Source of the DNA: Sporosarcina sp. ACRSM
Lineage (GTDB): Bacteria > Bacillota > Bacilli > Bacillales_A > Planococcaceae
Assembly (NCBI RefSeq): GCF_022346545.1
Contig: NZ_JAKRNU010000009.1
Span: forward strand, 1 to 64,000
Direction of reading: 5' to 3'
Length of the DNA stretch: 64,000 nt
Under the pieces are notes generated by a model that saw nothing but the letters and a program-made list of their open reading frames with translations, ran no database searches and was not told the DNA's origin. Position numbers and translations under genes: made by a program. This document shows, in pieces, positions 37,162 through 45,902 of this stretch (position 1 is the first letter of the stretch; every line of letters begins with the position of its first letter).

Positions 37162-38037
37162 ATGAAAAAAGTCATGATTTCTTTATTGATATTCATCCTC
37201 TACGGCTGTACACAACCGACTGTCCGGCCAGTCGAGCTGCCGCCGGAAGACGTTCTAGTCATTGCTCACCGAGGTGCTTCTGCCTATGCACCGGCCCATA
37301 CAATTGCCGCCTATGAGATGGCTGTTGAAATGGGAGCTGACTACATCGAACTCGATTTACATATGACAAATGACGGTAAACTCGTAGCCATACATGATCC
37401 TGTCGTGTCATTTCAATCGGCAACACGAGCCATTGCGGATATTACATTGGATGAATTGCTATTATATTCGCCAGGAGAAGTGTTCAACAAAGAAAATCCA
37501 CAGTACGCTTCCGATAAATATGAAGTCGAGCGGATTGTTGAATTAAAAGATATCTTTCAACATTTCAGTATGAGCACCAATTATTATATAGAAATAAAAT
37601 CACCCGACCATTATCCGGGTATTGAAGAGGAATTGATCAGACAACTTCAAGCGCATCATTTATTGGATACCAATGACCAGCCTCCCAAAGTCATTATCCA
37701 ATCGTTCGACACGGATAGTCTGCAAAAAGTATTCCAGCTGGAACCGACAATACCGCTTATCCAGCTAGTTCGATTTGAGAAGGAAGCATCTTTCACAAAA
37801 AAGGAGCTAAAGAGGTTAAAAAGTTATGCATCTGGCGTCGGTGTGAATTGGGATGCGATCACACCATCATTCGTTGAAACGATGCACAAAGAAGGAATGG
37901 ACGTCCATGCTTTTACTGTCAATGATGAGGATACGATCCGTTTGCTACTGACACTTGGTGTCGATGGCATTTTTACCGATAAGCCGGATCTCGCCGTTCT
38001 GTTGCGGGATGAAGCCTATCGGCTGGACTTTGACTGA
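37162..38037 (+). CDS. Glycerophosphodiester phosphodiesterase lipoprotein (GlpQ/UgpQ-like)
   Basis: 291 residues from ATG 37162 (GAAGGTG eight bases upstream). Lipobox ILYGC with Cys16. GDPD domain: AHRGAS (His36-Arg37), YIELDL (metal ligands Glu63, Asp65), IHDP (His79), YYIEIKSP. The PE(N/H)T segment that usually follows the HRG motif reads PAHT, so a conserved Glu is Ala. It hydrolyses glycerophosphodiesters, giving glycerol-3-phosphate that the divergent ugp importer could take up. Anchored outside the membrane. Confidence 0.88.
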   Translation: MKKVMISLLIFILYGCTQPTVRPVELPPEDVLVIAHRGASAYAPAHTIAAYEMAVEMGADYIELDLHMTNDGKLVAIHDPVVSFQSATRAIADITLDELLLYSPGEVFNKENPQYASDKYEVERIVELKDIFQHFSMSTNYYIEIKSPDHYPGIEEELIRQLQAHHLLDTNDQPPKVIIQSFDTDSLQKVFQLEPTIPLIQLVRFEKEASFTKKELKRLKSYASGVGVNWDAITPSFVETMHKEGMDVHAFTVNDEDTIRLLLTLGVDGIFTDKPDLAVLLRDEAYRLDFD

Positions 38038-38055
38038 TTGGCAAATAAATAGCTT

Positions 38056-38096
38056 TGATTCAGCAGGAAGTCTGCTCTTCCTGCTGAATCAAGTTA
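38056..38096 (-). terminator. Hairpin after the acyl-CoA synthetase, related to the end of the intercistronic element
   Basis: GATTCAGCAGGAAG...CTTCCTGCTGAATC stem. On the minus strand it starts TAACTTGATTCAGCAG, the same 16 bases that begin element copy A, and its TAA is the stop codon of the leftward gene. It also lies behind the rightward phosphodiesterase gene. T-run weak. Confidence 0.65.
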
Positions 38097-39590
38097 GACC
38101 TTAACCTGGGCTCTAAGCACGTTTTTCAACACTTTACCGCTTGCATTACGCGGAAGCGTATCAAGAAATTCAAGCTCTGCAGGTACTTTGAAGGAGGCAA
38201 GCTGTGTCTTGCAAAACGCTAGGACAGCTTCTTCCGAAAGCGTTTCTCCTTCTTTCAAAACAATATAGGCTTTCGGCACCTCCCCATACACTTCATGCGG
38301 AATGCCTACGACAGCTGCCTCCAACACTTCAGGAATGGCATAGAGCGCTTCTTCAATTTCTACAGGATAGACATTTTCCCCACCTCGGATGAGCATATCT
38401 TTTTTACGATCGACAATATAAAGCAAACCGTCCTCATCGAAGCGACCAAGATCCCCACTATACATCCAGCCATCTTTTATGGTCCGGGCAGTCTCTTCTT
38501 CATTTTTCAAATAGCCCTTCATCACTTGAGGACCTTTCACGATAATTTCCCCCACTTGCCCTGGCGGCACTGACTGACCGAATACATCGACCACCTGCAC
38601 TTCCGTTTGTGGCAACGGCTCCCCGACCGATCCGACCTTTTCCAAAGCATAGACATCTTTCAATGTCGTTGCACCCGGGGAATTTTCCGTCTGCCCGTAC
38701 AAGTTTTGCACTTTCACATCCGGGAACAGCGTCTTCACTTTGCGGATAAGCTCATAAGGCATCGGGGCAGCCCCATAGCAGAACAAGCGTAAATGGGAGA
38801 GATCCGCCTGCACAAGGGATGGCGTATTCAGTAGAATGCTATACATGGCAGGTACGCCAAAAAAGATGGTCGCCCGTTCTTGCTCCATCGTACGAATGGT
38901 CGTTTCCGGCGAAAAGGCTTCCTCAATAATGACCATTCCTCCTTTGTAAATGACCGGAATACTGAAGACATGACTGGCTGCACAATGAAACAACGGAGCG
39001 ACGATATGCATCCGATCATGCGCATCCATTTCCATCGATTCACTCCATATCGCAGCGATGGCCGCAATATTCTTATGGGTCAGCATAACGCCTTTCGGTC
39101 GCCCCGTCGTACCTGACGTGTAAAAAATGACAGCCGTATCCTCATCAAGCAGCTCCAGTTTTTTGACCTGTCGCTCCCCTTCAATGATTTCTTCAAACTT
39201 CCCTTTCACACAAATTGTATCTTGCAATGCCGGCAACTTCTCCGCAATGGAATGGACTACCCCCGCAAACTGATCATCGTAAATGACTCCTTTTGCTTCC
39301 GAATGCGTCAAAATATATTCCACTTCCGGTGGCGCCAGCTTTGTATTAATCGGCAATACGGTGATCCCGCCGATCTGGCAGGCGTAATAACAAATGAGAA
39401 ACGAATCGGAGTTCGTCAATAAAAGCGCCAAGCGGTCCTCTTTCAGATAACCTAATTCCTGCAGATAGCCCGCCAAGTTTTCCGCTTTCCGATAAAAATC
39501 CCCATAGGAAATCTCTTTTCCCTTGAACGATGTAACGACCTTGTCCGGCTCCCTGTCAGCAAACCATTTCAATTTCTCCGCAATAAACAC
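38094..39590 (-). CDS. AMP-forming acyl-CoA synthetase (FadD/LcfB-like)
   Basis: 498 residues from the GTG at 39590, seven bases after GGGGAG; a TTG two codons earlier is too close to the RBS. ANL superfamily motifs: FYTSGTTGRPKG (about 157-168), YGQTENSPGA, the YSGDLGRFDEDGLLYIVDRK hinge region, GGENVYPVEIEE and the C-terminal NASGKVLK catalytic lysine. It activates a fatty or other carboxylic acid to its CoA thioester via an acyl-adenylate. Chain-length preference is not readable. Monocistronic, with a good promoter. Confidence 0.9.
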   Translation of the reverse strand: MFIAEKLKWFADREPDKVVTSFKGKEISYGDFYRKAENLAGYLQELGYLKEDRLALLLTNSDSFLICYYACQIGGITVLPINTKLAPPEVEYILTHSEAKGVIYDDQFAGVVHSIAEKLPALQDTICVKGKFEEIIEGERQVKKLELLDEDTAVIFYTSGTTGRPKGVMLTHKNIAAIAAIWSESMEMDAHDRMHIVAPLFHCAASHVFSIPVIYKGGMVIIEEAFSPETTIRTMEQERATIFFGVPAMYSILLNTPSLVQADLSHLRLFCYGAAPMPYELIRKVKTLFPDVKVQNLYGQTENSPGATTLKDVYALEKVGSVGEPLPQTEVQVVDVFGQSVPPGQVGEIIVKGPQVMKGYLKNEEETARTIKDGWMYSGDLGRFDEDGLLYIVDRKKDMLIRGGENVYPVEIEEALYAIPEVLEAAVVGIPHEVYGEVPKAYIVLKEGETLSEEAVLAFCKTQLASFKVPAELEFLDTLPRNASGKVLKNVLRAQVKV

Positions 39591-39632
39591 CGTCAAACTC
39601 CCCCCATTTTCGTTTCTATCATCCTTTATATT

Positions 39633-39669
39633 GTTAGATAATTATAAATAGTCTAACCAGTTATTGCAA
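39633..39669 (-). promoter_or_regulatory. Promoter and candidate operator of the acyl-CoA synthetase gene
   Basis: Minus strand TTGCAA (39669-39664), 17 bp, TATAAT (39646-39641). A GTTAGA / TCTAAC inverted repeat (39633-39638 and 39652-39657) is centred on the -10, a suitable repressor site. Confidence 0.6.
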
Positions 39670-39722
39670 GTTAATTGGAAATGAAGACTTTTTAGGGTTG
39701 TTGGATGAGCTTAGAGAGAGTA

Positions 39723-39880
39723 TGGGCGTTTGGGAAGCGTTTTTGAGCGTGGGGTGGGAGATATGATCACTTGGAAGGGTTTATGAGCGCCTGAAGGAAG
39801 ATATGATCGTTTAGGAAATTCTATGAGCGAAGGGTGAAATCTTTGATCGCTTGAAAATTGATTTTGAGCGGCGGCTTGAG
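39723..39880 (+). repeat. Phased TGA(G/T)C array 3
   Basis: Cores start at 39744, 39764, 39784, 39804, 39824, 39844 and 39865, spaced 20-21 bp, alternating TGAGCG with TGATCA/TGATCG. A degenerate first unit (TGGGCG) is at 39723. It lies between the acyl-CoA synthetase promoter and the aminotransferase terminator. Confidence 0.82.
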
Positions 39881-39910
39881 ATAGATGACTATTTTTCACT
39901 TCATTACAAA

Positions 39911-39945
39911 GCCGGCTACTCTCACAATCTATGAGAGTAGCCGGC
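39911..39945 (-). terminator. Terminator of the aminotransferase gene
   Basis: Strong 14-bp stem GCCGGCTACTCTCA / TGAGAGTAGCCGGC, followed by TTTG on the minus strand, just past the stop codon. Confidence 0.8.
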
Positions 39946-39955
39946 ATCAGTTTTC

Positions 39956-41122
39956 TTATACACTCGTTAGTACTTCTTTATTAAACCGCTCAACCGCTTT
40001 GGCAGGATCTACTGGATGGCCAAGATCATTCAATGTGTCCCCGATCAATTCAACCGCTTTTTTCAGCATCTCTTCTGTCGTATTGCCCATATGGCCGATG
40101 CGGAACGCTTTGCCTGCTAAATGGGCGAGAGCGCCTGCGACGATGATGCCTTTTTTTGCGAGGGCGGCACGGAATGCGCTGTCATCTACTCCGTCCGGAT
40201 AGAGGATGCAGCTTAGTGTGGAAGCGGCGGCTTCCTCTTCCGCCAACGCTTTCATGCCGTATTCGGTTAGCGCGGCACGTACCGCTTTTCCGAAGGCGGT
40301 ATGGCGGACATAGCGATTTGATAATCCTTCCGCTAAAACAAGTTTCATGCCTTCTTCATAGGCGTAAATCAAGTTAACGGGCGGTGTCGCAAAATATTTT
40401 CCCGGATCTTGCATGATGGGCTGCCAATTGTTGATATCGCAATAGTAAGCAGGAATACGCCCGAGTTGTTTCCTCGCAGCGAGTGCTGTTTGGTTGAATG
40501 CGACGATGGCTAAGCCCGGCGGTACTCCGATTGCTTTTTGTGATCCTGTCAACACAACATCGATTTTGTAAGCAGGATGCCCATACGTTTTGCTCATATT
40601 TTCTTCCATCGCAGCCGTTGCACAGACGCCATCCAAAATGACAAGAGCGCCATGTTTCTTCACAACTGGCACGAGTGCATCGAGATCGGCTGCAACGCCT
40701 GTCGATGTATCCGCATGTGTAATCGTTACGGCTTTGTATTGCCCAGAAGTCAATTTCTTCTCCACTTCTGTAGGCGCAACTTGTTTCCCCCATTCCGATT
40801 GAAGCACGTCCACTTCAATGCCGAACGCTTCCCCTAATTGAATGAATCGATCCCCAAAATACCCTTGGCTGACAACTAAAACTTTCTCTCCTGCAGCAAC
40901 CGTATTGACGAGCGCCATCTCCATTGCCGTCGTTCCGGAACCTGCCACAACAAATACTTCGCCATCCGTCTGAAACAATTGACGTGTTTGCTCGATCGCA
41001 TGTTTAAAAATCGAGACAAATCTCGGATCAGTATGTCCTCTCGTTTCGCTCGCCATCGCATCATAAATGGCATCGATGACGGGTGTTGGACCAGGTACGA
41101 GTAGCATTTCTTCATTACGCAT
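39956..41122 (-). CDS. Class V aminotransferase, alanine(serine)-glyoxylate type
   Basis: 388 residues from ATG 41122 (GGGGG seven bases upstream). Fold-type I PLP enzyme: VPGPTPV near the N-terminus, AGSGTTAMEM (60-69), Asp in VILDGVCATA and the Schiff-base Lys196 in LTGSQKAIGVPPG. The sequence resembles alanine-glyoxylate and serine-glyoxylate aminotransferases. It would interconvert glyoxylate and glycine, fitting its place beside isocitrate lyase (a glyoxylate producer) and malate synthase (a glyoxylate consumer). It lies downstream of a terminator, so it is probably a separate unit. Amino donor not determinable. Confidence 0.87.
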   Translation of the reverse strand: MRNEEMLLVPGPTPVIDAIYDAMASETRGHTDPRFVSIFKHAIEQTRQLFQTDGEVFVVAGSGTTAMEMALVNTVAAGEKVLVVSQGYFGDRFIQLGEAFGIEVDVLQSEWGKQVAPTEVEKKLTSGQYKAVTITHADTSTGVAADLDALVPVVKKHGALVILDGVCATAAMEENMSKTYGHPAYKIDVVLTGSQKAIGVPPGLAIVAFNQTALAARKQLGRIPAYYCDINNWQPIMQDPGKYFATPPVNLIYAYEEGMKLVLAEGLSNRYVRHTAFGKAVRAALTEYGMKALAEEEAAASTLSCILYPDGVDDSAFRAALAKKGIIVAGALAHLAGKAFRIGHMGNTTEEMLKKAVELIGDTLNDLGHPVDPAKAVERFNKEVLTSV

Positions 41123-41226
41123 TTGTTTTCCCCCTAACATTTCTCAACATATTTCTATTCCACTCTTACTACTTCTCTATAATTGGAGAAAACCCTGTTA
41201 TTTCAAAATAACATACAAAAAATGAA

Positions 41227-41260
41227 AACGGCTATACTCCTCATCGGAATAGAGCCGTTC
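41227..41260 (-). terminator. Terminator of the aceA-aceB-zinc ribbon unit
   Basis: AACGGCTCTATTC...GTATAGCCGTT stem (minus strand) followed by TTCATTTTTT. Confidence 0.78.
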
Positions 41261-41265
41261 TCATG

Positions 41266-41391
41266 TCATTCTTCATTGGAGCCGATGCAGCGCTCGCATT
41301 CATAAAGCGGTGAGTCCACTTTTTCAATGATTTCACAACCGCACTCACGACAGATCTTTTTCGGCATTTCTTTTTGGTTGTTCATTTTCAT
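41266..41391 (-). CDS. 41-residue zinc-ribbon protein (YhfH-like)
   Basis: Starts at ATG 41391 with GGAGGAG six to seven bases upstream, 17 bp after the aceB stop. The product has two knuckles, KICRECGC and YECERCIG (Cys14, 17, 32 and 35, plus Cys19), with an acidic end (NEE). Size and layout match small YhfH-family zinc ribbons of Bacilli; function unknown. Last gene of the aceA-aceB unit before the terminator. Confidence 0.82.
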   Translation of the reverse strand: MKMNNQKEMPKKICRECGCEIIEKVDSPLYECERCIGSNEE

Positions 41392-41408
41392 AGGGATCTC
41401 CTCCATTT

Positions 41409-43007
41409 TTAATTTAATTTTTCATAGCCAGGTAACGTAAGGAATTCCACAAAATCATCTTGCAATGTCAATGAAGAAAACAGTTCTACCGCCTCTTCAA
41501 ATCTTCCTTGACGATAAGTGGTTTCACCGATCGATTGTCGAATCGTATCCAACTCTTCTTGCATCACCTCCAAAAACAAACCTTCCGTAATCTTGCGTCC
41601 ATCTTCCAAAATCCCTTGCGGATGGCGAATCCATTGCCATACTTGGGTCCTTGAGATTTCCGCCGTTGCGGCGTCTTCCATCAGATGATTGATCGGGGCT
41701 GCGCCATTCCCTCGCAGCCAGGAAGCGATATATTGAACACCGACACTGCAATTCATGCGCAAGCCGGCTTCTGTAATGGTCCCCATCGGCACTTCGAGCA
41801 AGTTTTCCGCGGTGACGTGAATGTCTTGCCGTTTGCGGTCGATCTGATTGGGCGTCGGCATCACTTTGTCAAACTGTTCCATCGCCACAGTAACAAGTCC
41901 TGGATGTGCAACCCATGTGCCGTCATGCCCGTCTGTCGCTTCACGCCGCTTATCTTCACGCACTTTTCCAAAAGCCTCTTCGTTTGCTTCCGGGTCATCC
42001 TTAATCGGGATTTGTGCGGCCATTCCCCCGATTGCCGGGGCATTCCGCTTATGGCATGTTTGCACACAAAGCAATGTGTACGCGCGCATGAACGGCGATG
42101 TCATCGTCACTTGGCTTCGATCCGGGAATATGACATCAGACTGATTGCGCAACCGCTTCAAATAACTGAACATATAATCCCAACGACCACAATTCAATCC
42201 CGCTGAATGATCGCGAAGCTCATATAAAATTTCGTCCATCTCGAATGCCGCCACAATCGTTTCGATGAGTACAGTTGCGCGAATTGTCCCGTTTGGAATG
42301 CCGAGCTGTTGCTGTGCAAAGACGAAGACATCATTCCACAGACGCGCTTCCAAATGGCTTTCCAGTTTCGGCAAATAGAAGTAAGGGCCTGTTCCTCTTG
42401 CCAATAACTCCTTCGCATTATGGAAAAAATATAAGCCGAAATCAAATAGGCCCCCAGAAATAGGTTCGCCGTCAATGACGACATGCTTTTCCGGCAAATG
42501 CAAACCGCGTGGGCGCACCATTAAGACAGCTATTTCTTCATTCAACGTATACGTTTTGCCGTTTAATGGCTGTGTGAACGAAATCGTTTCCCGAACAGCA
42601 TCCTTCATATTCAACTGCCCCTCCATCATATTGTCCCATGTAGGAGAAGTCGCATCTTCAAAACAGGCCATAAATGTTTTCGCACCGGAGTTCAGTGCAT
42701 TGATGACCATTTTCCGATTGACAGGTCCTGTAATCTCAACCCGTCGATCTTGCAAATCCCGGGGGAGTGGCGCAATCGTCCAATCCCCTTCCCGGATGTG
42801 TTTCGTTTCAGGTAAAAAATCAAGTTTCTTTCCATTGTCAAGGTCACGCTGCCGTTGTTGGCGCTTGATTAGCAATTCTTTTCGTCGTTCATCGAATTTG
42901 GCATGAAGGGCGTGGAGAAATTCAAGTGCTTCAGGCGTCAGTATTTCTGCACTTTCAATCGTTTTTTCCCCACGAACTTCTATCTTTTGAGAGGTCGATG
43001 GTTGCAT
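41409..43007 (-). CDS. aceB: Malate synthase A
   Basis: About 532 residues. It condenses glyoxylate with acetyl-CoA to malate, the second step of the glyoxylate bypass. Features seen: [14 protein letters not shown] with the catalytic Arg, [16 protein letters not shown] (Mg-binding Glu), [25 protein letters not shown] and the C-terminal [16 protein letters not shown] with the catalytic Asp. Length is normal for isoform A. Start uncertain: ATG 43007 is 12 bases after AAGGGTG; GTG 43022 overlaps the RBS. Follows aceA on the same strand, separated by an intercistronic element. Confidence 0.93.
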   Translation of the reverse strand: MQPSTSQKIEVRGEKTIESAEILTPEALEFLHALHAKFDERRKELLIKRQQRQRDLDNGKKLDFLPETKHIREGDWTIAPLPRDLQDRRVEITGPVNRKMVINALNSGAKTFMACFEDATSPTWDNMMEGQLNMKDAVRETISFTQPLNGKTYTLNEEIAVLMVRPRGLHLPEKHVVIDGEPISGGLFDFGLYFFHNAKELLARGTGPYFYLPKLESHLEARLWNDVFVFAQQQLGIPNGTIRATVLIETIVAAFEMDEILYELRDHSAGLNCGRWDYMFSYLKRLRNQSDVIFPDRSQVTMTSPFMRAYTLLCVQTCHKRNAPAIGGMAAQIPIKDDPEANEEAFGKVREDKRREATDGHDGTWVAHPGLVTVAMEQFDKVMPTPNQIDRKRQDIHVTAENLLEVPMGTITEAGLRMNCSVGVQYIASWLRGNGAAPINHLMEDAATAEISRTQVWQWIRHPQGILEDGRKITEGLFLEVMQEELDTIRQSIGETTYRQGRFEEAVELFSSLTLQDDFVEFLTLPGYEKLN

Positions 43008-43040
43008 CGTCAGAGGTTTCACCCTTTCTAGTTATTCAGG

Positions 43041-43429
43041 AAATCAATTACGCCTAGGCGTAATTGCGTCCGGATTTTGAATTGCGAATCGAACAGCGAA
43101 GGGTGCGATTTGCCGTATTTCTGCGTTTTTTGCAGAAATTAAGGCACTTAGATAAGCGCAATGGACTCCTTTCATAATCCGTGACATCCGCCGGAGGCTT
43201 GGGCCAACAGGATGTTGGTCACTCAGGCGTTGCCAATCAAACAGCGAAGGGTTTGATTTGCCGTATTTCTGCGTTTTTTTGCAGAAATTAAGGCACTTTT
43301 TTGACGCGGCGAACTTAGCCTGAGTTCCTCTAATCAGCAGAGAGTTTGGACTTCCTCTAATTGAAATACATTCTTGCATTCACACCGCCACTTATGGAAG
43401 TGAAGGACTTCTGCTAAATCAAGTTAAAC
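43041..43429 (-). repeat. Structured intercistronic element, copy B (aceA-aceB)
   Basis: About 390 bp, starting at the aceA stop codon (TAACTTGATTTAGCAG on the minus strand) and ending about 35 bp before aceB. Its end contains the perfect 20-bp palindrome AATTACGCCTAGGCGTAATT (43046-43065). Compared with copy A it has an insertion of about 75 bp that duplicates its own TTCTGC...GCAGAA hairpin segment (about 43237-43305), placed in the loop of the ACTCAGGC/GCCTGAGT stem. A 111-codon frame across it is not a gene. Confidence 0.88.
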
Positions 43430-44707
43430 AAATTGTGCGGTTTCCGTTGAACCTTGCATCGCCGTCGTGGAAGACTGACCACCTGAAATGACTTGTGATA
43501 CTTCATCAAAGTAACCTGTACCGACTTCACGTTGATGGCGCGTTGCTGTATAACCTTTCTCTTCAGAGGCAAATTCAGCTTGCTGCAATTTCGAATATGC
43601 CGCCATGCCGTTATCTTTGTAATCATGCGCAAGATTGAACATGCTGTGGTTCAAAGAATGGAAGCCTGCCAATGTGACGAACTGGAATTTATAGCCCATT
43701 TTACCGAGTTCCACTTGGTATTTCGCGATTGTTTCCTGATCGAGATTCGCTTCCCAGTTAAAGGAAGGTGAACAGTTGTAGGCAAGCTTCTTTCCTGGGA
43801 ACTTCGCATGGATAGCATCAGCGAATTGTTTAGCTTCTTCAAGTGACGGATGGGATGTTTCGCACCACACAAGGTCCGCATACGGTGCATACGCCAATCC
43901 GCGTGCAATCGCTTGGTCGATTCCCGCTTTCGTACGGAAAAATCCTTCTGGCGTGCGCTCCCCTGTCAGGAATTCTTTATCAGCCGGATCGATATCGCTT
44001 GTGACCATATCTGCCGCATCTGCATCTGTGCGAGCAATGAGGACAGTTGGTACGCCAAGTACATCCGCCGCAAGTCGTGCAGCCACCAAGTTGCGGATCG
44101 CATTTTGCGTCGGCAACAACACTTTACCACCCAGATGGCCACATTTCTTTTCAGATGCCAGCTGATCTTCCAAGTGAACGCCCGCAGCCCCTGCCTCGAT
44201 CATGCCTTTCATTAATTCAAAAACATTGAGCGGTCCACCGAAACCCGCCTCCGCATCTGCGACAATCGGAGCGAACCAATCAAAACCGTCATCGCGTCCT
44301 TCCGCATGGTCGATCTGATCCGCACGTTGCAAAGCTTGGTTAATGCGCTTGACAACTGACGGAACACTGTTTGCTGGATATAGGCTTTGGTCCGGATACA
44401 TTTGCCCCGAAAGATTCGCGTCCGCCGCCACTTGCCAACCGCTCAAGTAGATGGCTTGAAGGCCCGCTTTCACTTGCTGGACTGCCTGATTTCCTGTCAA
44501 AGCACCAAGTGCATTGATGAAACCTTCTTCCTGAAGGGATTTCCACAGCCGTGTCGCCCCTTTGGTGGCCAATGTCTGTTCAATCAGGATGGAGCCGCGT
44601 AGCTTCACAACATCTTCTGCGGAATAAGGGCGTTCAATCCCTTTCCAACGGCTATCCTCCGCCCAGCTTTTCTCCAATTGTGCAATCTGTTCTTGTCTCG
44701 TCATCAT
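43424..44707 (-). CDS. aceA: Isocitrate lyase
   Basis: 427 residues. It cleaves isocitrate to glyoxylate and succinate. The active-site loop KKCGHLGG (187-194, Cys189), the metal-binding [11 protein letters not shown] (151-161) and [10 protein letters not shown], and C-terminal NCSPSFNW are all intact. RBS GGAAGGTG before ATG-ATG. Head of an operon with aceB; transcription starts from a divergent region shared with a LytTR regulator. Confidence 0.95.
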   Translation of the reverse strand: MMTRQEQIAQLEKSWAEDSRWKGIERPYSAEDVVKLRGSILIEQTLATKGATRLWKSLQEEGFINALGALTGNQAVQQVKAGLQAIYLSGWQVAADANLSGQMYPDQSLYPANSVPSVVKRINQALQRADQIDHAEGRDDGFDWFAPIVADAEAGFGGPLNVFELMKGMIEAGAAGVHLEDQLASEKKCGHLGGKVLLPTQNAIRNLVAARLAADVLGVPTVLIARTDADAADMVTSDIDPADKEFLTGERTPEGFFRTKAGIDQAIARGLAYAPYADLVWCETSHPSLEEAKQFADAIHAKFPGKKLAYNCSPSFNWEANLDQETIAKYQVELGKMGYKFQFVTLAGFHSLNHSMFNLAHDYKDNGMAAYSKLQQAEFASEEKGYTATRHQREVGTGYFDEVSQVISGGQSSTTAMQGSTETAQFV

Positions 44708-44767
44708 CTAGTCACACCTTCCCATTTAATAAACTTTCAACTGCTAATCTAAAACACTACTTTTCTA

Positions 44768-44819
44768 CTGTTTCATAACAGATGAAGTTGTTATACAGTA
44801 ATATATAACAGAATTTCAA
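44768..44819 (-). promoter_or_regulatory. aceA promoter with overlapping palindromic operator
   Basis: Minus strand -35 TTGAAA (44819-44814), 18 bp, -10 TATAAC (44795-44790). A palindrome TGTTATA-N8-TATAACA (44789-44810) covers the spacer and -10. A second, CTGTT-N4-AACAG (44768-44781), lies just downstream. The divergent LytTR protein is a candidate ligand. Confidence 0.55.
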
Positions 44820-44920
44820 AAATGTCTGGACATTCCGACAAAAAGGCATTTTTTTAAGATGAACGAAAAATAGGACGGATGAATTGGATTTTGGAAATCA
44901 AAAACAAAGGGGAAATGACA

Positions 44921-45589
44921 ATGACAAAAGAGAAGTTGAGGATGTCAAATGAAGAATTACAGCAATATACAACATTATTGGAAGATTGGATTCCTGACGA
45001 TGCTTCCATTGCCGTTGGCGTTGGCAATCACTACATTTGTTATCTTGCAGGCTCTCCTAACATCCAAATTAAAGAAGGCCAGCCCATCGAACCTGGAAGC
45101 ATTGCGGAAAAAGTCATTCGCAGCAGGCGCAAAATAAAAGCCCTTGTCGATCAGTCACCATCCGGTATCCCCTACTATGGCATCGGCTATCCAATCCAAA
45201 TACACGACAAACCCGGCGCACTCATTGTCATCCTGCCCCCCAACTACGAACAGCGCCCCGAACCCTTCCGTTATTTAACAGGCAAACAAGACGAAGATTG
45301 GAGTCCGATCCCAATCGAACAGATTTCCCATATTGAAAGCCTGCATAAGAAAACTTGGTTTTACGCCAACGACGAAGGCTACTGTACCAATTTCACATTG
45401 AAGGATTTACACCTACGACTACCACAATCATTCTTGCGAATCCATCGCTCTTATATCGTCAACATCGCTTACATTCAACGCATTTCCAGGGACCTATCTT
45501 CGAATCTTATCCTTACATTGAAAGATGAAACAGAACTACCCGTCAGCCAAACCTATGCAACAGAACTTAGGGCGGTGCTTGGGTTTTAG
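44921..45589 (+). CDS. LytTR-domain transcription regulator
   Basis: 222 residues from ATG 44921 (AAAGGGG eight bases upstream); an earlier in-frame ATG at 44879 lacks an RBS. About 1-115 is a PAS/GAF-like sensory part (SIAVGVGNHYICYLAG, GIPYYGIGYPIQIHDKPGALIVIL). About 122-222 is a LytTR DNA-binding domain with IEQISHIES, YCTNFTLKDL and the signature FLRIHRSYIVNIAYIQRI. It has no receiver domain, so it is not a classical response regulator. It is divergent from aceA, which suggests control of the glyoxylate operon in answer to a small ligand; this is inferred from position. Confidence 0.83.
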   Translation: MTKEKLRMSNEELQQYTTLLEDWIPDDASIAVGVGNHYICYLAGSPNIQIKEGQPIEPGSIAEKVIRSRRKIKALVDQSPSGIPYYGIGYPIQIHDKPGALIVILPPNYEQRPEPFRYLTGKQDEDWSPIPIEQISHIESLHKKTWFYANDEGYCTNFTLKDLHLRLPQSFLRIHRSYIVNIAYIQRISRDLSSNLILTLKDETELPVSQTYATELRAVLGF

Positions 45590-45594
45590 GAAGT

Positions 45595-45840
45595 TGTGGT
45601 TGAGCGTTTTTGGGGGATTAGGAGCGGCTTTGACGGGGGATTGATCACTCTTAGGGATCTATGAGCGTTGGTGTGGAGGTTTGATCACTTGTGAGGATCT
45701 ATGAGCGCCTTCTGTAGTGGATTGATCGCTTGTAGGAATCTATGAGCGATGACGATAAAGGTTTGATCACTTTTGAAAAAGTATGAGCGGATTCATTTGG
45801 AGTTTGATCACTTATAGGATGCATTTGATCGTTCATGTAA
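45595..45840 (+). repeat. Phased TGA(G/T)C array 4
   Basis: Cores at 45601, 45642, 45662, 45682, 45702, 45723, 45743, 45764, 45784, 45805 and 45826 (a degenerate GGAGCG at 45621), all 20-21 bp apart. Classes alternate strictly for most of the length: TGAGCG then TGATCA/G. It begins only a few bases after the LytTR stop codon, before that gene's terminator. Confidence 0.85.
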
Positions 45841-45860
45841 GTCCTTATTTATTTGCAAGA

Positions 45861-45902
45861 AAGCAAGCCACCGGATAGGTTATCCGTGTGGCTTGTTTTT
45901 GT
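45861..45902 (+). terminator. Terminator downstream of the LytTR gene and array 4
   Basis: AAGCAAGCCACCGGATA / TATCCGTGTGGCTT stem plus GTTTTTG. Confidence 0.82.

Noticed and set aside
43044..43379. 111-codon leftward frame (and its counterpart at 24757-24972)
   Set aside because: Both lie across the structured intercistronic element. The frames differ between the two copies and end in stems; likely the source of spurious hypothetical proteins.
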